64,000 bases of DNA from Vespula vulgaris (taxonomy: Eukaryota > Arthropoda > Insecta > Hymenoptera > Vespidae), in NCBI RefSeq assembly GCF_905475345.1, contig NC_066596.1:3151001-3215000 (forward strand), in the 5' to 3' direction. A program made the position numbers and the translations under genes. Below are positions 1 to 10,699 of the stretch, piece by piece; position 1 is the first letter of the stretch, and every line of letters starts with the position of its first letter. Under the pieces are notes generated by a model that was not told where the DNA came from, ran no database searches, and saw only the letters and a list, made by a program, of their open reading frames with translations.

Positions 1-2468
1 GTGCCTGTAAATCAGCACAATTTCGTACATCAAAAGCATTATCGATAAATAACACATTGGGAAGATGTGCCTTATCGATGGCCGAAAGGAGTATCAGGCC
101 TCAGGCTTATAGGGCTTCCATGTATAGAGACGAGTACCTGCAACATCAGTGTCATGATATACGTAAGTAAAATCTGTAAAAAACTTGATTAAAAAATCTT
201 ATAATAACATATTTACATCATTTATATTAAATATATATTTTTTATTGTAATCATTTAACAAAAGGAAAAAAAGATTATTGCAAATATATCGTCTATCGAT
301 AAATCTAAAAAACGTATTATGTTTCAGTGAAAATGGATTATTGTTCCTATGCTGAATTTTCGAATGTAACTCTGCCGTATTCAGATCTTGAATTACCTGG
401 TGTTGATAAACGAGAGGTATTGAATATTTAATTAGAATTTATATATATATTAATACTAGTTTATAATGAAAGTAATATATTAAACAGTGCGAAACTAGAT
501 GCGATCTCGGCGAAGATGGTTTCATCTGTAGAAGTTACACAGTTGTATACACCTCAAACAAGAAACCAATTTGTCGATTGCATTCAGAAGATACATTGAG
601 TCTTGGTACCAGTTCACTTGTTAGCACATCTAACAGTATTTACAAAGAACGAGAGCCTTGTTTAGATGGTGAGTTCTTTTAAATAAATACTTCAGCGTTT
701 GTTCCAACTGCAAAATTACAAGATATCGTCATTCAGTTAAGGTACGATGCAGTGACACTACGTTAACAGTCACTTTGATTACGATGGAACCTTTCGAAGG
801 TAGACTCTATGCCAATGGTTATGGAAATGATTGTGGTATTCAAGGTACTGGTCGAAATGTAACAATACTAACACTGCCTTTACCAAAAACCGAGGAATTG
901 GATATGTCTCAAATTCCATGTGGTTTTACGCCAGCATTTTCAATCGATAATGAAAATCGGTGAGTTGTCTACAAATCATTTCGTCAAGGATTGCATTAAT
1001 ATTTTCGATAATTTACAGAACTAGGACGATGATATGGGCTACCATAGTCGTACAGTTCAATCCTATCATTCAAAGACTGGGTGATCAAGCAGTTAAAGTT
1101 GGATGTACTATAGGTGAACAAGATATTCCACAGCCTAGAAACGTATCAGTAGAATCGAGTTTAAATTTTGCTGATCCCAAGTGAGCACTGTTTCGTGTCT
1201 TACGAAATATATTATGTATTTTACTTTTTTCCAAATCGTAATAACGTCTTTAGCGCAGGAGTACCACCAATTTCAACAATCGTAATGAACGCATCATCGG
1301 AAGTACCAATGATAACTATGAGAATTTTAAACGAGAATCATCAGGATGCAGTCGTTACGAAATTGGGAGAAAGGCTGACTCTTAGAATTGAAATTAAGCC
1401 GGCTGATGGTATGTCGTTGGTTAAGTATCTTATCTTCGTAGATTTGATCAATCATTCGTATTGTATTTTTTTTCTCTCTGTCTCTTTCTTCAAAAAGGGC
1501 AATTAAGCATGATCGAATTTGATAAATGATAGATATAAAAGTAAACATGGAATTAAATAGAATTTCAAGTATTTTAGGTCCATATGATATCATGGCTGGA
1601 CATCTAGTAGCTAGTAGTGCAACAGGGCATTGGTCTTATCTTCTACTTAACGAAATTGGATGTCCTACGGATCCAACAACCTTTCCAGCGTTATCCAAAG
1701 ATCCGATCGATAATCGTTCACTCATTGGAACTTTTACCGCGTTCAAATTTCCTGAAAGTCAATTGGTCAGATTCAACGTTATTGTTAAATTTTGTTTAGA
1801 TAAATGCGAGCCGGTAAGTCAACATTTATCATTATTGAATTCAATACAAGAATATATAATTGGAAGTTTTTCTTTTCCATTTTTAAGACACATTGCGAAG
1901 GAAATCGTGTCTCTTATGGAAGAAGGAAACGAACGTCGACAGTTATTGCATCAACGTCGGAGCCTTATATTGCTGCTGAGGTAACTGAAATTTTCAGGAA
2001 CAAAACACCAGATGAACTACCATTACAACTGTCTATCATAGTTCAGAGTCCTGTGATTTTTGCGGATCCTCTACGGTCCAGGGATAATACTACTCCCGAT
2101 ACTATTCTAATAGCTGGTGGACGTAAGTCTAATCGTCGATTGACGACGATTTATTTATCTTTTAATTCATTTTTAAATTATTCTTTTTATCGGTGTTACG
2201 TTCTTTTTTTTTTATAGACTCCATCGATGGACTACTCTGCGTAGATGCCGGTTTAGTTTTAGGTTTACTCATCTTTTGGCTGATCATTCAAATAGTTTTG
2301 ATAGCCTCTTGCCTCTTGGCGATTGGACGATACAGAAGAATGGCCATAAGAGCAGAAGAAGACAGAGCTGATATATTGGCTAGACATCTTTATGGTATTC
2401 ATGGAGGAAACTTTGAAATTGCTCGAAGGGTCAGATGGGCTGATAGAAATAATTCTTCGATCAGTTGA
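1..2468 (+). CDS. PAN/apple and ZP domain transmembrane protein, 3' part (partial)
   Basis: This is an apical extracellular-matrix protein of the insect PAN-ZP group (neo, nyo, mey, tyn, nompA in Drosophila); I cannot say which. Nine exons join in frame: up to 162, 328-416, 488-668, 737-959, 1019-1180, 1254-1408, 1578-1813, 1888-2122 and 2218-2468, all GT-AG. Exons 1-3 carry the end of one PAN domain (Cys-rich, RPQAYRASMYRDEY) and a second one (MDYCSYAEF to CRLHSEDT). The ZP domain starts near VRCSDTTLTV (exon 4) and ends near CLDKCEPTHC (exons 7-8). It is followed by a furin-type site, SYGRRKRTS (exon 8), a transmembrane helix (LVLGLLIFWLIIQIVLIASC, exon 9) and a short basic cytosolic tail ending in NNSSIS. 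Several N-glycosylation sequons lie in the ectodomain. In this family, cleavage at the basic site releases the ZP domain to polymerise under the cuticle. The 5' end lies outside the window. Confidence 0.9.
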
Positions 2469-2716
2469 TTTACTATCGTTCGCTGAAATCTTTAATCACT
2501 GCTGCACATTTTCTTTCCTTATTTCTTTATCTCTTTCTCGTTTTTTTTGTACATTAACCATATTGACAATAATAATAATAATAATGAATAATAAATATCG
2601 TAAGATATTCGAGCGAAAGTTTGTACTTTGTTACTTTCCAATTTATTTCTATAAAACGATATAACGATAGTATTTAATGCATATACAGTATAAGAATTAA
2701 ATTACGATACGATGAA

Positions 2717-2722
2717 AATAAA
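2717..2722 (+). terminator. Polyadenylation signal of the ZP gene
   Basis: An AATAAA hexamer lies about 250 bases after the ZP stop codon, in AT-rich 3' UTR and before the convergent Kazal gene. An earlier AATAAA near 2590 is an alternative. Confidence 0.45.
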
Positions 2723-2928
2723 GTCTTATTATAAATGATCTTATATGGTAAAAAAGTGAGAGAACATTTATCTCAGCTTTTTATATTTATTAACCTATTA
2801 AAAAAGGTGTGTTGATAAAAAGAAAGAAGTAGAAAATATTATAAAATATATACCGCTAAACAGTCTTCCACAATAGATTATTTCGATCTTATAATAAATC
2901 AGTGTTATCAATCTCTAGCAATAGCTCA

Positions 2929-3190
2929 TTAACCTCTGCTCCCGTCGGCACTACAACGTCCATAGGAAACCAGGCTTATCTCTGTAATAACATAAAAAAT
3001 TAAATTAGTATTATAGCAAATATTTATTATTTCTTAGTTAATTTTATGTTCTGATGTATATAAATTTACTTTTGCCACAGCCAACTGCACAGTTTAATTT
3101 TCCTGGATTTTCATAGCTGATGTTGTCTGTTCCACATACAGGATTATATTCTGGAGTAACCTGCATCAGAAAAAAATATATATATATTTC

Positions 3191-3260
<70 letters not shown>

Positions 3261-3289
3261 CTGTTTTTTAATATAGAGGATCATTAACG

Positions 3290-3343
<54 letters not shown>

Positions 3344-4360
3344 TGTGCGTGTAATTCATGTTAAGTAGGTGATGACGCACGTAAGTAAACATATATCTCC
3401 TTATTACTAATCACATATTCTAATACATTAGCAAAGATCAATAGTGATTAATCATGTTACGTAGCTCGGGATTTCCTTATATTTTCCTTTTTTACCTACA
3501 CATATTAAATAAAAAACTACATATTAACACTGCACATTAACATTAAACAGAAAGTCTATTTGTTCATACATATATATATGTGTGTATTACACACCATACA
3601 CACACACACACACAATGAGATCGATTTATAAAAAAACAAGTAAATAGATTAGATTATCTAAATTGAATTTATTTACCAAACATGAATTAATGCAATTTTC
3701 ATAAGCTTCGGATCCTGGGGTGATAGATACAGGTGTCGCTCCCGTCGTTGTCATAGGATCTATCATGTTATTAATGACAGGACGTTGAGTCGACAAGGAC
3801 GGTCTATCAACAGGACCATCGAAAACGAAACCATCTACTCGAGAAACATCATCGAGGTTCAAGTCATTCTGAAATAAAATGTATATAATAAAGGTAAAGA
3901 ATAAATAATACGATGAAATACGTATACACATGCACACAACAAGTATGACTCTCAAGAGACTGTCGTCCTTTCGTTCGACCAATCAGATTGCTCGTTTTAA
4001 GTTTCATACATATATATACGGGAAAAGAAATATTCGTGTTCTCTGATTCGTCGAAATAATCGAAATACAAATATTATGTAGGTCAATATTTAAAATAAAA
4101 CTTGTAAACTTACTTGAGGAAAGGCTATGGTGTTTGATAGTACTACGAATACAACTATAATAAAAAAAAAACAACAAAATTTTGTATTAATTTTTTATCT
4201 TATTAAATTTAAGATCAATAGAGAAAAAATGAATAAAAAATATCACATATTAATTCGTCGCACATATTGAAATTTTCTATATTTTATTATATATCTTAGT
4301 ATAATATTATTATTGTTTAATTAACTCACTCAAAGTTGTAGAAATAATGACACGATACAT
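2929..4360 (-). CDS. Small secreted Kazal-type serine protease inhibitor
   Basis: Five exons on the minus strand (4330-4360, 4114-4154, 3677-3868, 3070-3160, 2929-2981) join in frame to a 135-residue protein. The first 22 or so residues (MYRVIISTTLIVFVVLSNTI) are a signal peptide split over two exons. A stretch of about 50 residues rich in Asp, Pro and Thr follows, without cysteines. The C-terminal third is a Kazal domain with six cysteines (ENC, NSC, PVCGTD, KLNC, VGC, GRC) and the family hallmarks PEYNPVCGTD and a Tyr before the fourth cysteine. The reactive loop lies around LVTPEY. Kazal proteins block serine proteases; in insects they act in haemolymph, gut or venom, and the tissue cannot be told here. 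The gene has its own TATA promoter. The third intron (3161-3676) is filled with ATT and TG microsatellites. Confidence 0.85.
3191..3257. repeat. (ATT)n microsatellite
   Basis: About 22 near-perfect ATT copies within the third intron of the Kazal gene. Confidence 0.95.
3291..3340. repeat. (TG)25 microsatellite
   Basis: An uninterrupted TG dinucleotide run in the same Kazal intron, close behind the ATT array. Confidence 0.95.
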
Positions 4361-4438
4361 CTTGTTATATCGAATATAATAAATTTACACGGAAATTTAT
4401 TTATACGATAGAACGTTTCTCAAGTAAGATCGACGATC

Positions 4439-4476
4439 GACTGTTCGGAAATCGATTTGCAGTCTTCACTTTTATA
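4439..4476 (-). promoter_or_regulatory. TATA box and initiator of the Kazal gene
   Basis: Read on the minus strand, TATAAAAG lies at 4476-4469. An initiator-like ACAGTC lies about 34 bases downstream (A at 4442), roughly 80 bases before the ATG at 4360. The spacing fits a focused insect core promoter. The transcription start is inferred. Confidence 0.5.
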
Positions 4477-4479
4477 CTG

Positions 4480-6708
4480 ATCTGACCGATACGACAAGTC
4501 GGAAATAATTACGTCTGTCCAAGAATATTCACTCACGAACACGCATTTTCATAAAGAAAAGTTGGATTTTCCCTCCTTCACGTATTTCGCGAGATGAATT
4601 TGTTTTTATGTGTCAATGCGTACAACAAAAACAACAATGTCGTGCGTATAACATTTCTTTTTTTTTTCTTTCTTAAATAAATTATATTATTCATTCTCTC
4701 CCACTCTTCCACGCGGAATTCGAGAATAGATTTTAAAATGAAAGGAAAGGATGGCCCACAGTTTTATAATTGACCTCGTGACTAAATTTATCATTTATCG
4801 AACTGATTTCTTCCTCGTTTAGTCAATAAACGATTTCAATCGCTATATAATGATTCAAAGAAATCGCATCATCCATACGAGATGAAGACAAGGTCAACCA
4901 GAAAATCAGGTTTAGTACTTGTAAAATAATAAAAATAAAAAAAGAAATGAATTAATTAAAAAAAAAGATTAATAAAAAGCGCTCGTCGTTATTTCTAATA
5001 CGATATTCATTTCACGAATATCAGTCTTCATTAAGCGTAATGTCAACGAATTATATTAATTTTATTCATTGAAATTTTTTTTAAGTTTCTGTGAATATTT
5101 TATTCTCGCATATTAATCAGATAGATATTCCAGGTTTCTTCTAAGAAATTTGTTTAAATATATTATTCTCTAATCAAAAATTATTGATTAATAACCTCAA
5201 AAATCTTGATTGATATTTGTTTATGTATGTTTGTATATATGTATATATAATTTGAAATTAAATTAAAACAGTTTTTTTGTTATATAAAATTAAGTTTCAT
5301 AATATATACTATGTATATAACTATATACTATATATATATACACGTACTTGTATATTGTCCGATTTAAATGAAATAATAATTAATTTTTTTATTACTGAAC
5401 ATTATATACCATTAATTTTACTATTGAAGAAATAATCTGGTATGAAAGTAATAAGAATAATATATAAAAAAACTTGTATATATTTAACATATATTTTAGT
5501 GACTATCTATATGTCATAATACTTTATATAATACATTTAAAAGCAATATAATACAAACAGCGAATATATTCTTGTAATATAATACAGTTGTGATATATAT
5601 ATATGTATATGTATAATTTGCGTATAATATATATACATACACACACATATATATATGGTACGTATGTATGTATGCGAGTTTGCATTTATGCTTTTTAAAG
5701 CAACAGAGTTGCAAATTCTATTTTTGATAACTAATTTTATATAAATATCTATTTCCTATTGGCATTCTGCTTACAATGTATCAAATCACAACTTATATAA
5801 ACCTTTTATATATACAGCTTTTATAACATCATGTTTCAACAGTATGATCGCTTATATTTCTTGCTTCCAGAATTGAGGAAAAATTGTAATTCCAAAAAGG
5901 AAAGGAATTATAATCATTGTTATAAAGTATAATATATACAAGTGAACACAAAAATGCATTTCATATAAATATATGCATATATGTATATATCGTATTATTA
6001 AGTCATAGGGTGCCATTAAATAAAATAATTTCGTTTAAATAATCCTGAAAAATATTTCGATTAATATTTTATGTTTTTTTTAGATTTAGATTTTTGTCAG
6101 ATGAACTACAAATCAAATTGAGTTTTACTTCGCACCCATAAAAGTCTTGATAATCTTATATAATTCAGTAGGATCGCCACATAGACATGACTTATTTTTT
6201 ATAATACTTAAACTTGCACATTCTATTTTAGACAAGTGGCAATGTATAAGTCATGTACGTACGTTGATCGTACCTAAAAAGAGTGTGTTTTATACTAATT
6301 ACACATGTAATAAATTCTAAATGTTTCAATATTGAGTAACAACAGGATATTCCTGGTATCATATATATTCTGGGCTCTGGCAGTTAGAGGAATGGTAGTT
6401 TTTTGAAATACAATTAACTATGTTTTGTAAAACACAAGTATCTATTGTATACAATTAATCAATTTTTCTATATATAATATCGAAAGAGAAAAATTATATA
6501 TTAAAGGAAAAATATATATGCAAAATCCCAACATTAAAAGTTAGATTCAACATATATTAAATTTTTAATTGGATTAGAACAAAGTCTAAGTAATCTCATT
6601 CTTTTTTCTTTACTATTGTTTCGAGTTTCATTAAATTTCTTCACTTGGCATAGTACTTGATAGTTAATGGTTTAGTAACATTTAATTAATCTGATTCTTC
6701 TCAATATA
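4480..6708. other. Intergenic region between the Kazal and PRELI genes
   Basis: AT-rich sequence with TA runs (about 5320-5340, 5595-5660) and no supported coding exon. The short open frame at 5514-5714 is Tyr/Ile/Cys-rich translation of TA repeats and is not taken as a gene. The only structure that stands out is the hairpin at 6169-6276. The last few hundred bases should include the 3' UTR of the PRELI gene. Confidence 0.6.
6169..6276. other. Imperfect hairpin, possibly a small-RNA precursor
   Basis: ACATGACTTAT (6185-6195) is perfectly complementary to ATAAGTCATGT (6246-6256) across a 50-base loop. Below an 8/8 internal loop the stem resumes (TAGG with CCTA at 6273-6276, ATCG with TGAT). 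Inside the loop ACTTG and CAAGT can also pair. I do not recognise a known miRNA sequence. Confidence 0.35.
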
Positions 6709-7638
6709 TTACATGAATTGACCAGTCTTTTGCTTCGCTAAATCTGTGGCCTTTTTAGCAGCATCTTTTACTTGTTCTGCTTTGTCTTTTAAAGAATGTT
6801 GCAAACCTTCTGCCAGAATTGATTTACTAGCTGATAAATCGTCGGGCTATAAATTGATATTAAAAATTAAAAAGTATGAAAATTTACGAATAGTGTTCTT
6901 ATTTGATACGTTTACCTGACAACTGCTATGAGAAGTTGCCAATTGTGCTGTTTGAGGAAACATACGTCCAAGAACGTGATTGAAACCTAACGACATTTTA
7001 ATATAGTTTTTTTTTAATCTATCTTGTCCAAATGCTTCAATTGCTTTACTAAATCCAAGTACACAACTCCATATCCATGCTGATCTGTGTACTGTAGTCC
7101 ATGAAGGATTTTCATCGGAAACTCGGTAAACAACTTTCTCGATAACGCTCTAGGCAGCAATGTTAAGATCATGTTATATAATATTCGAAGAAGGACGAAG
7201 ATTTATTTATAATATAGTGTATTGTATTTGCAATTATTACCATTGCTTTGTTATAGGTGAAATTTCTTGAATAAGTTGTCAATGTTCTTGCCTCGGGATC
7301 TAATATGCTTTCCTCTACAATTTTAACAGATTTTTTTTTAATTAACATTTCACCCCACTTTGGTACTCCATTTGTTTTTGTCAAGAGACGTTTAGAATAA
7401 AGTTTGCCATCCTTAACTTCTCTAGATATAGTATCTTCCGACAAGACATGCGAGCTATTAACATAAGAAAAAAATAACATTATCTGCAAAGCTCATACAT
7501 AAGTAACTACATGTTCAAGCTAATTTATTGTTAATATCTGTAATACCTGTGAGGATTAGGATATTTCACCCAAAATCCTTGTACAACTTGTTTCCAATTA
7601 AAGTAAAAGGTTGTATTGTCTTCAAAATACTTAACCAT
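6709..7638 (-). CDS. prel: PRELI domain protein (PRELID1 / preli-like), mitochondrial lipid carrier
   Basis: Four coding exons (7547-7638, 7241-7454, 6916-7149, 6709-6846) give 225 residues, close to human PRELID1 at about 219. The PRELI/MSF1 domain fills residues 1 to about 170: MVKYFEDNTTFYFNW, GFWVKYPNP, HVLSEDTISREV, KLYSKRLLTKTN, EESILDPEARTLTT and WTTVHRSAWI are all in family order. A Lys/Ala-rich amphipathic tail (KDKAEQVKDAAKKATDLAKQ) follows, as in the vertebrate protein. Family members shuttle phosphatidic acid between the mitochondrial membranes with a TRIAP1/Mdm35-type partner, supporting cardiolipin synthesis. The start is the first ATG in frame. The same exon reaches back to an acceptor at 7769, and a 5' UTR exon lies near 8768. 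It is divergent from COMMD8. Confidence 0.92.
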
Positions 7639-8767
7639 TATAATGACAAATGTAACTAAACGAATTATACTATCAACAACTGTCTTGATGTTTTCTTGGA
7701 ATATTTTATTAATAAATATTTGATGCTTTTTCAAGTTTTTATTAAATAACTGGATAGTTCTTTATTATCTGAAAAAAAAACGATATAATATAATGATATA
7801 TATCTATTTAATATATATATTTAAATATACATACACACAAATATATATAACAATATATAAATAATTCAACCAAAGTATCGTAATATTTACAAAAAATATA
7901 TATTCATATATTTATAAAAATGTTTATATTACAAATATCGTACACACGCCAATTTCATTATCGATATACTCACATGAGTATGATATCGATTTTATGAGAT
8001 ACATTACGAAAAAGTCTTTGAATAATATACATGATGTAAGTCACGTACGACGGTTCAATTTCTTCGTTGGCACTAACACGACAGAAAAAACCACACTAAT
8101 GAAAAAATTCTGATAAAGCTTCACGAGTATTTCTTTATAAAAAATAGGATACGAATATCGATAAATGATAAAAAATTATAGTCGGATTGAAAATATTAGT
8201 TAAATACATTTTAAGTGTTTTTGTTGAACAACGTATTAATTCGATCAAAATTTATGCGTAGCAAAAAGAATTTAAATTGTAAAAAAATAATTAAAGAAAA
8301 TTAAAAAAATTCTTTTCGTCATAAACATACGTATGTTTATGACGAAATGAATGTTGAATGTACACGTTGCAATTAACAATTGTTTAAAATGAAATAGAGA
8401 AAAAAAAACAATAGTTGACCTATATTTTAACTATATATTTGAATTGATAGTAAGATAATAAAAAAGGAGGTCAAATGACAAATCTAATAGAAGAATTATA
8501 TAATCTTAACTCTATTTAATGTAGATATAATATTTGTATAATAAAATATATAAATATCGAATATAATAAAAGACAAAGGTTCATTATATATTATTGCTAT
8601 GTTTTCCATATAGTTGCAGAAACGATATATGTATAAATAAATCGATTCGAAGCCATAAAGAACGAATGTTATTTTTTCAATGATCCACTAAAGTATTATA
8701 AGGATAATTAGATGAATAAAAAATTGTCGCTGAGAATGGCATGTGAGATATCGTGTTGCAAACTTAC

Positions 8768-8890
8768 CGTAAAAGAAAATTCGTGATAAATTCGAAGGAC
8801 TCGGGTAAATAGCCATAAAATGTTGTTTATTCCGTGATAAACATTTTCACGTCGCATGACTATACACAGTAGTGCATGGATTAACTAAAC
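8768..8890 (-). other. Probable 5' UTR exon of the PRELI gene
   Basis: On the minus strand a consensus donor (GGTAAGTTTG) sits at 8767-8766. It can pair with the strong acceptor (T9CAG) at 7771-7769 just upstream of the coding start. The upstream limit of the exon is a guess. Confidence 0.4.
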
Positions 8891-9000
8891 GGACAATATA
8901 GTGGGGGGAACGAGTAAAAGGGAAACATATCGAGTTCTCTTTCTTTCGTAAGAAAAGGAAGGTGAAAGAGACTCTGGCGCCATCTAGGCTTGCTAGAAAT
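8880..9000. promoter_or_regulatory. Putative divergent promoter of the PRELI gene and COMMD8
   Basis: The two genes point away from each other here. The stretch is less AT-rich than its surroundings and contains TGGCGCCATCTAGG (8975-8988), which on the other strand is a CTCF-like AGATGGCGCC core. No TATA box is evident for either direction. Confidence 0.35.
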
Positions 9001-9310
9001 TTCTTTTCCTTTTTTTTCTGTCGTTAATTAATTTGAAAATTAATTAATGGGGATTATTAATATAAGTACAATACATTACGCGTAATATTAACGATGCAAT
9101 TTTCTTTTTTTTTTACATCTTAATCTATACTTCGTAATTTTTCTTATATTTTATAAGCGTAATGTAGAATAGACTTTCGATGGTTCAGGTTCGCTAACAT
9201 TTATAGTATCTTGTGATATTTGAAATGCAAATGTGAAAAAGAAATATATTTTATTTAACAATTACTGTTTGGATAATTTAGATAGTTTAATATAATACAA
9301 AAGTTTTACC

Positions 9311-9420
9311 GCCAGTGGGCATGCACGTAGCCAGGTTGGTGCGCCTACTGCAAACTGGAATTAAATTATTTTTTGTTTCAATGACATCTCTGCCATATCT
9401 GAATGTCTAACCTTCGGATG
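9311..9420 (+). other. GC-rich hairpin with a 29-codon upstream ORF, probably in the COMMD8 5' UTR
   Basis: CAGTGGGC-AT-GCAC (9313-9326) pairs with GTGC-GCCTACTG (9339-9350) around a 12-base loop, with one G-U pair and a 2-base bulge. This is a compact GC-rich stem inside AT-rich DNA. An ATG inside the stem (9321-9323 region) opens a 29-codon frame beginning MHVARLVRLLQTG and closing at TAA near 9409. Between here and COMMD8 there is a possible donor (AAGGTAATA at 9552) and a good acceptor (TTTTTTTGGTTCAG ending 9650). A spliced 5' UTR carrying this element is therefore plausible. Confidence 0.3.
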
Positions 9421-9697
9421 GAATTAATTACAATTGACAATCTGTTAAATGTGATAAATGAATGTTAAGACAAAGTGATTGTATTCATTTATGTAAATGT
9501 ATATATAAAAAATATCATTTATTAAATAATATGATTCATCTGTAACATAAGGTAATATTAATTATTACCTATTGATAATTTACATTGTATCGTAAAACAA
9601 ATGTATTTTTAATATCATTGTATATTATTATACTTGTTTTTTTGGTTCAGATGAAACGACATAAATATACTACAAGATATTAAAGTATTGATTAAGA

Positions 9698-10503
9698 ATG
9701 GACATCATTCAGTCTTTATATTCCAATTTAATTGATGAAGATAAGGCTGATGTATTGAAAGAAGTTAGTAGGTTTTATTAAATATAATAAATATGGGTAA
9801 GAGAGATTTGTCATGTAAATATTTTGACTGCAGTTACTACACGCATGCGTAGATGAAATTTGTGGACATCCTGGACCATCTTATCATAAGTTTATGAATC
9901 GTATGAATTGGAGTAAAGAAGCATACGAAGATATTTATAAATTAATAATAATGCTTTTACGTAATCCAGCATGTTTATATTTGGTGGAAGAAAAGGTATA
10001 AAATTATTACTAGCAACTATTATACAACAAATCATAATTATACTTTAGTGACATTTGCTTTATGTTAAATAGTTTTTATTTGTCTTTTTTTATTAAAGTT
10101 TACTCAATTTCTAGATGCCTCCAGAGTATCATGATCTTCCCGAATCGATTCAAAAAGACATCTTGAATTGTCTAAAAGTTAGACAAGAACAACTAACACA
10201 TGCCTTACTAATGGAACATTCAAAACAAAAATTACTAACTTTAGTTGACTTTGATTGGAGATTAAAAGTAATAGAATATTTAATTATATCTCGTATTTAA
10301 TTATTTATTAAAACGATTGTATATTGAAACTGTATAACTTGCAGCTTGTCATGGGTACGAGTAAAATGGCATCGTTACGAGAACCTCTACTTCAATTAGA
10401 TTTTATCGTTGAAGAAAAGGGAACACGATGTATCATTGACGTTGAAATGAATAAGGACGAATTAGATACGTTGATAACTACGATGGAAACAATAATACAA
10501 TAA
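9698..10503 (+). CDS. COMMD8: COMM domain-containing protein 8
   Basis: Four phase-0 exons (9698-9763, 9834-9995, 10115-10267, 10345-10503) encode 179 residues, near human COMMD8 at 183. The N-terminal helical half contains LLHACVDEICGHPGPSY, CVDEICG matching the IDGICG stretch of the vertebrate protein. The C-terminal COMM domain starts at the signature FDWRLKLVMGTSKMASLREP, where human has FDWQVKLALSSDKIAALRMP, and runs to the stop. COMMD8 is a subunit of the ten-member Commander/CCC complex, which recycles membrane proteins from endosomes. The first donor is GTTAGT, weaker than consensus. A 10-codon upstream ORF (ATG at 9651) lies between a likely 5' UTR acceptor and the start. Confidence 0.9.
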
Positions 10504-10525
10504 TGTATTCTCTGGTGTTTTATAC

Positions 10526-10531
10526 AATAAA
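10526..10531 (+). terminator. Polyadenylation signal of COMMD8
   Basis: AATAAA lies 23 bases after the COMMD8 stop codon, giving a very short 3' UTR ahead of the convergent Akap200 3' end. Confidence 0.55.
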
Positions 10532-10699
10532 ATTATTACGTTTGAAAAAATATATATTCTAGAGAATTCTTTTGAAAATTTAAACGTCATTCACAAATGT
10601 AAGAAAAAAAATAACGAGAGCAAAAAAGAAAGAAAAAATCTTGAAATATTTATATAAAAAGAAAAAAAAAAAAAAATAAGAGAATGAAAGGATGTTCAC

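Noticed and set aside
1526..1577. Frame extending upstream of the seventh ZP exon
   Set aside because: It reads through intron sequence before the TTTTAG acceptor; the exon starts at 1578.
7639..7734. In-frame upstream extension of the PRELI protein
   Set aside because: It has no ATG start, and the family begins at MVKYF; the stretch is 5' UTR after the acceptor at 7769.
9308..9360. Loose likeness to the 5' part of U4 snRNA (CAGTGG, CGTAGCCA)
   Set aside because: The conserved U4 stem and Sm site are missing, and the bases form a different simple hairpin.
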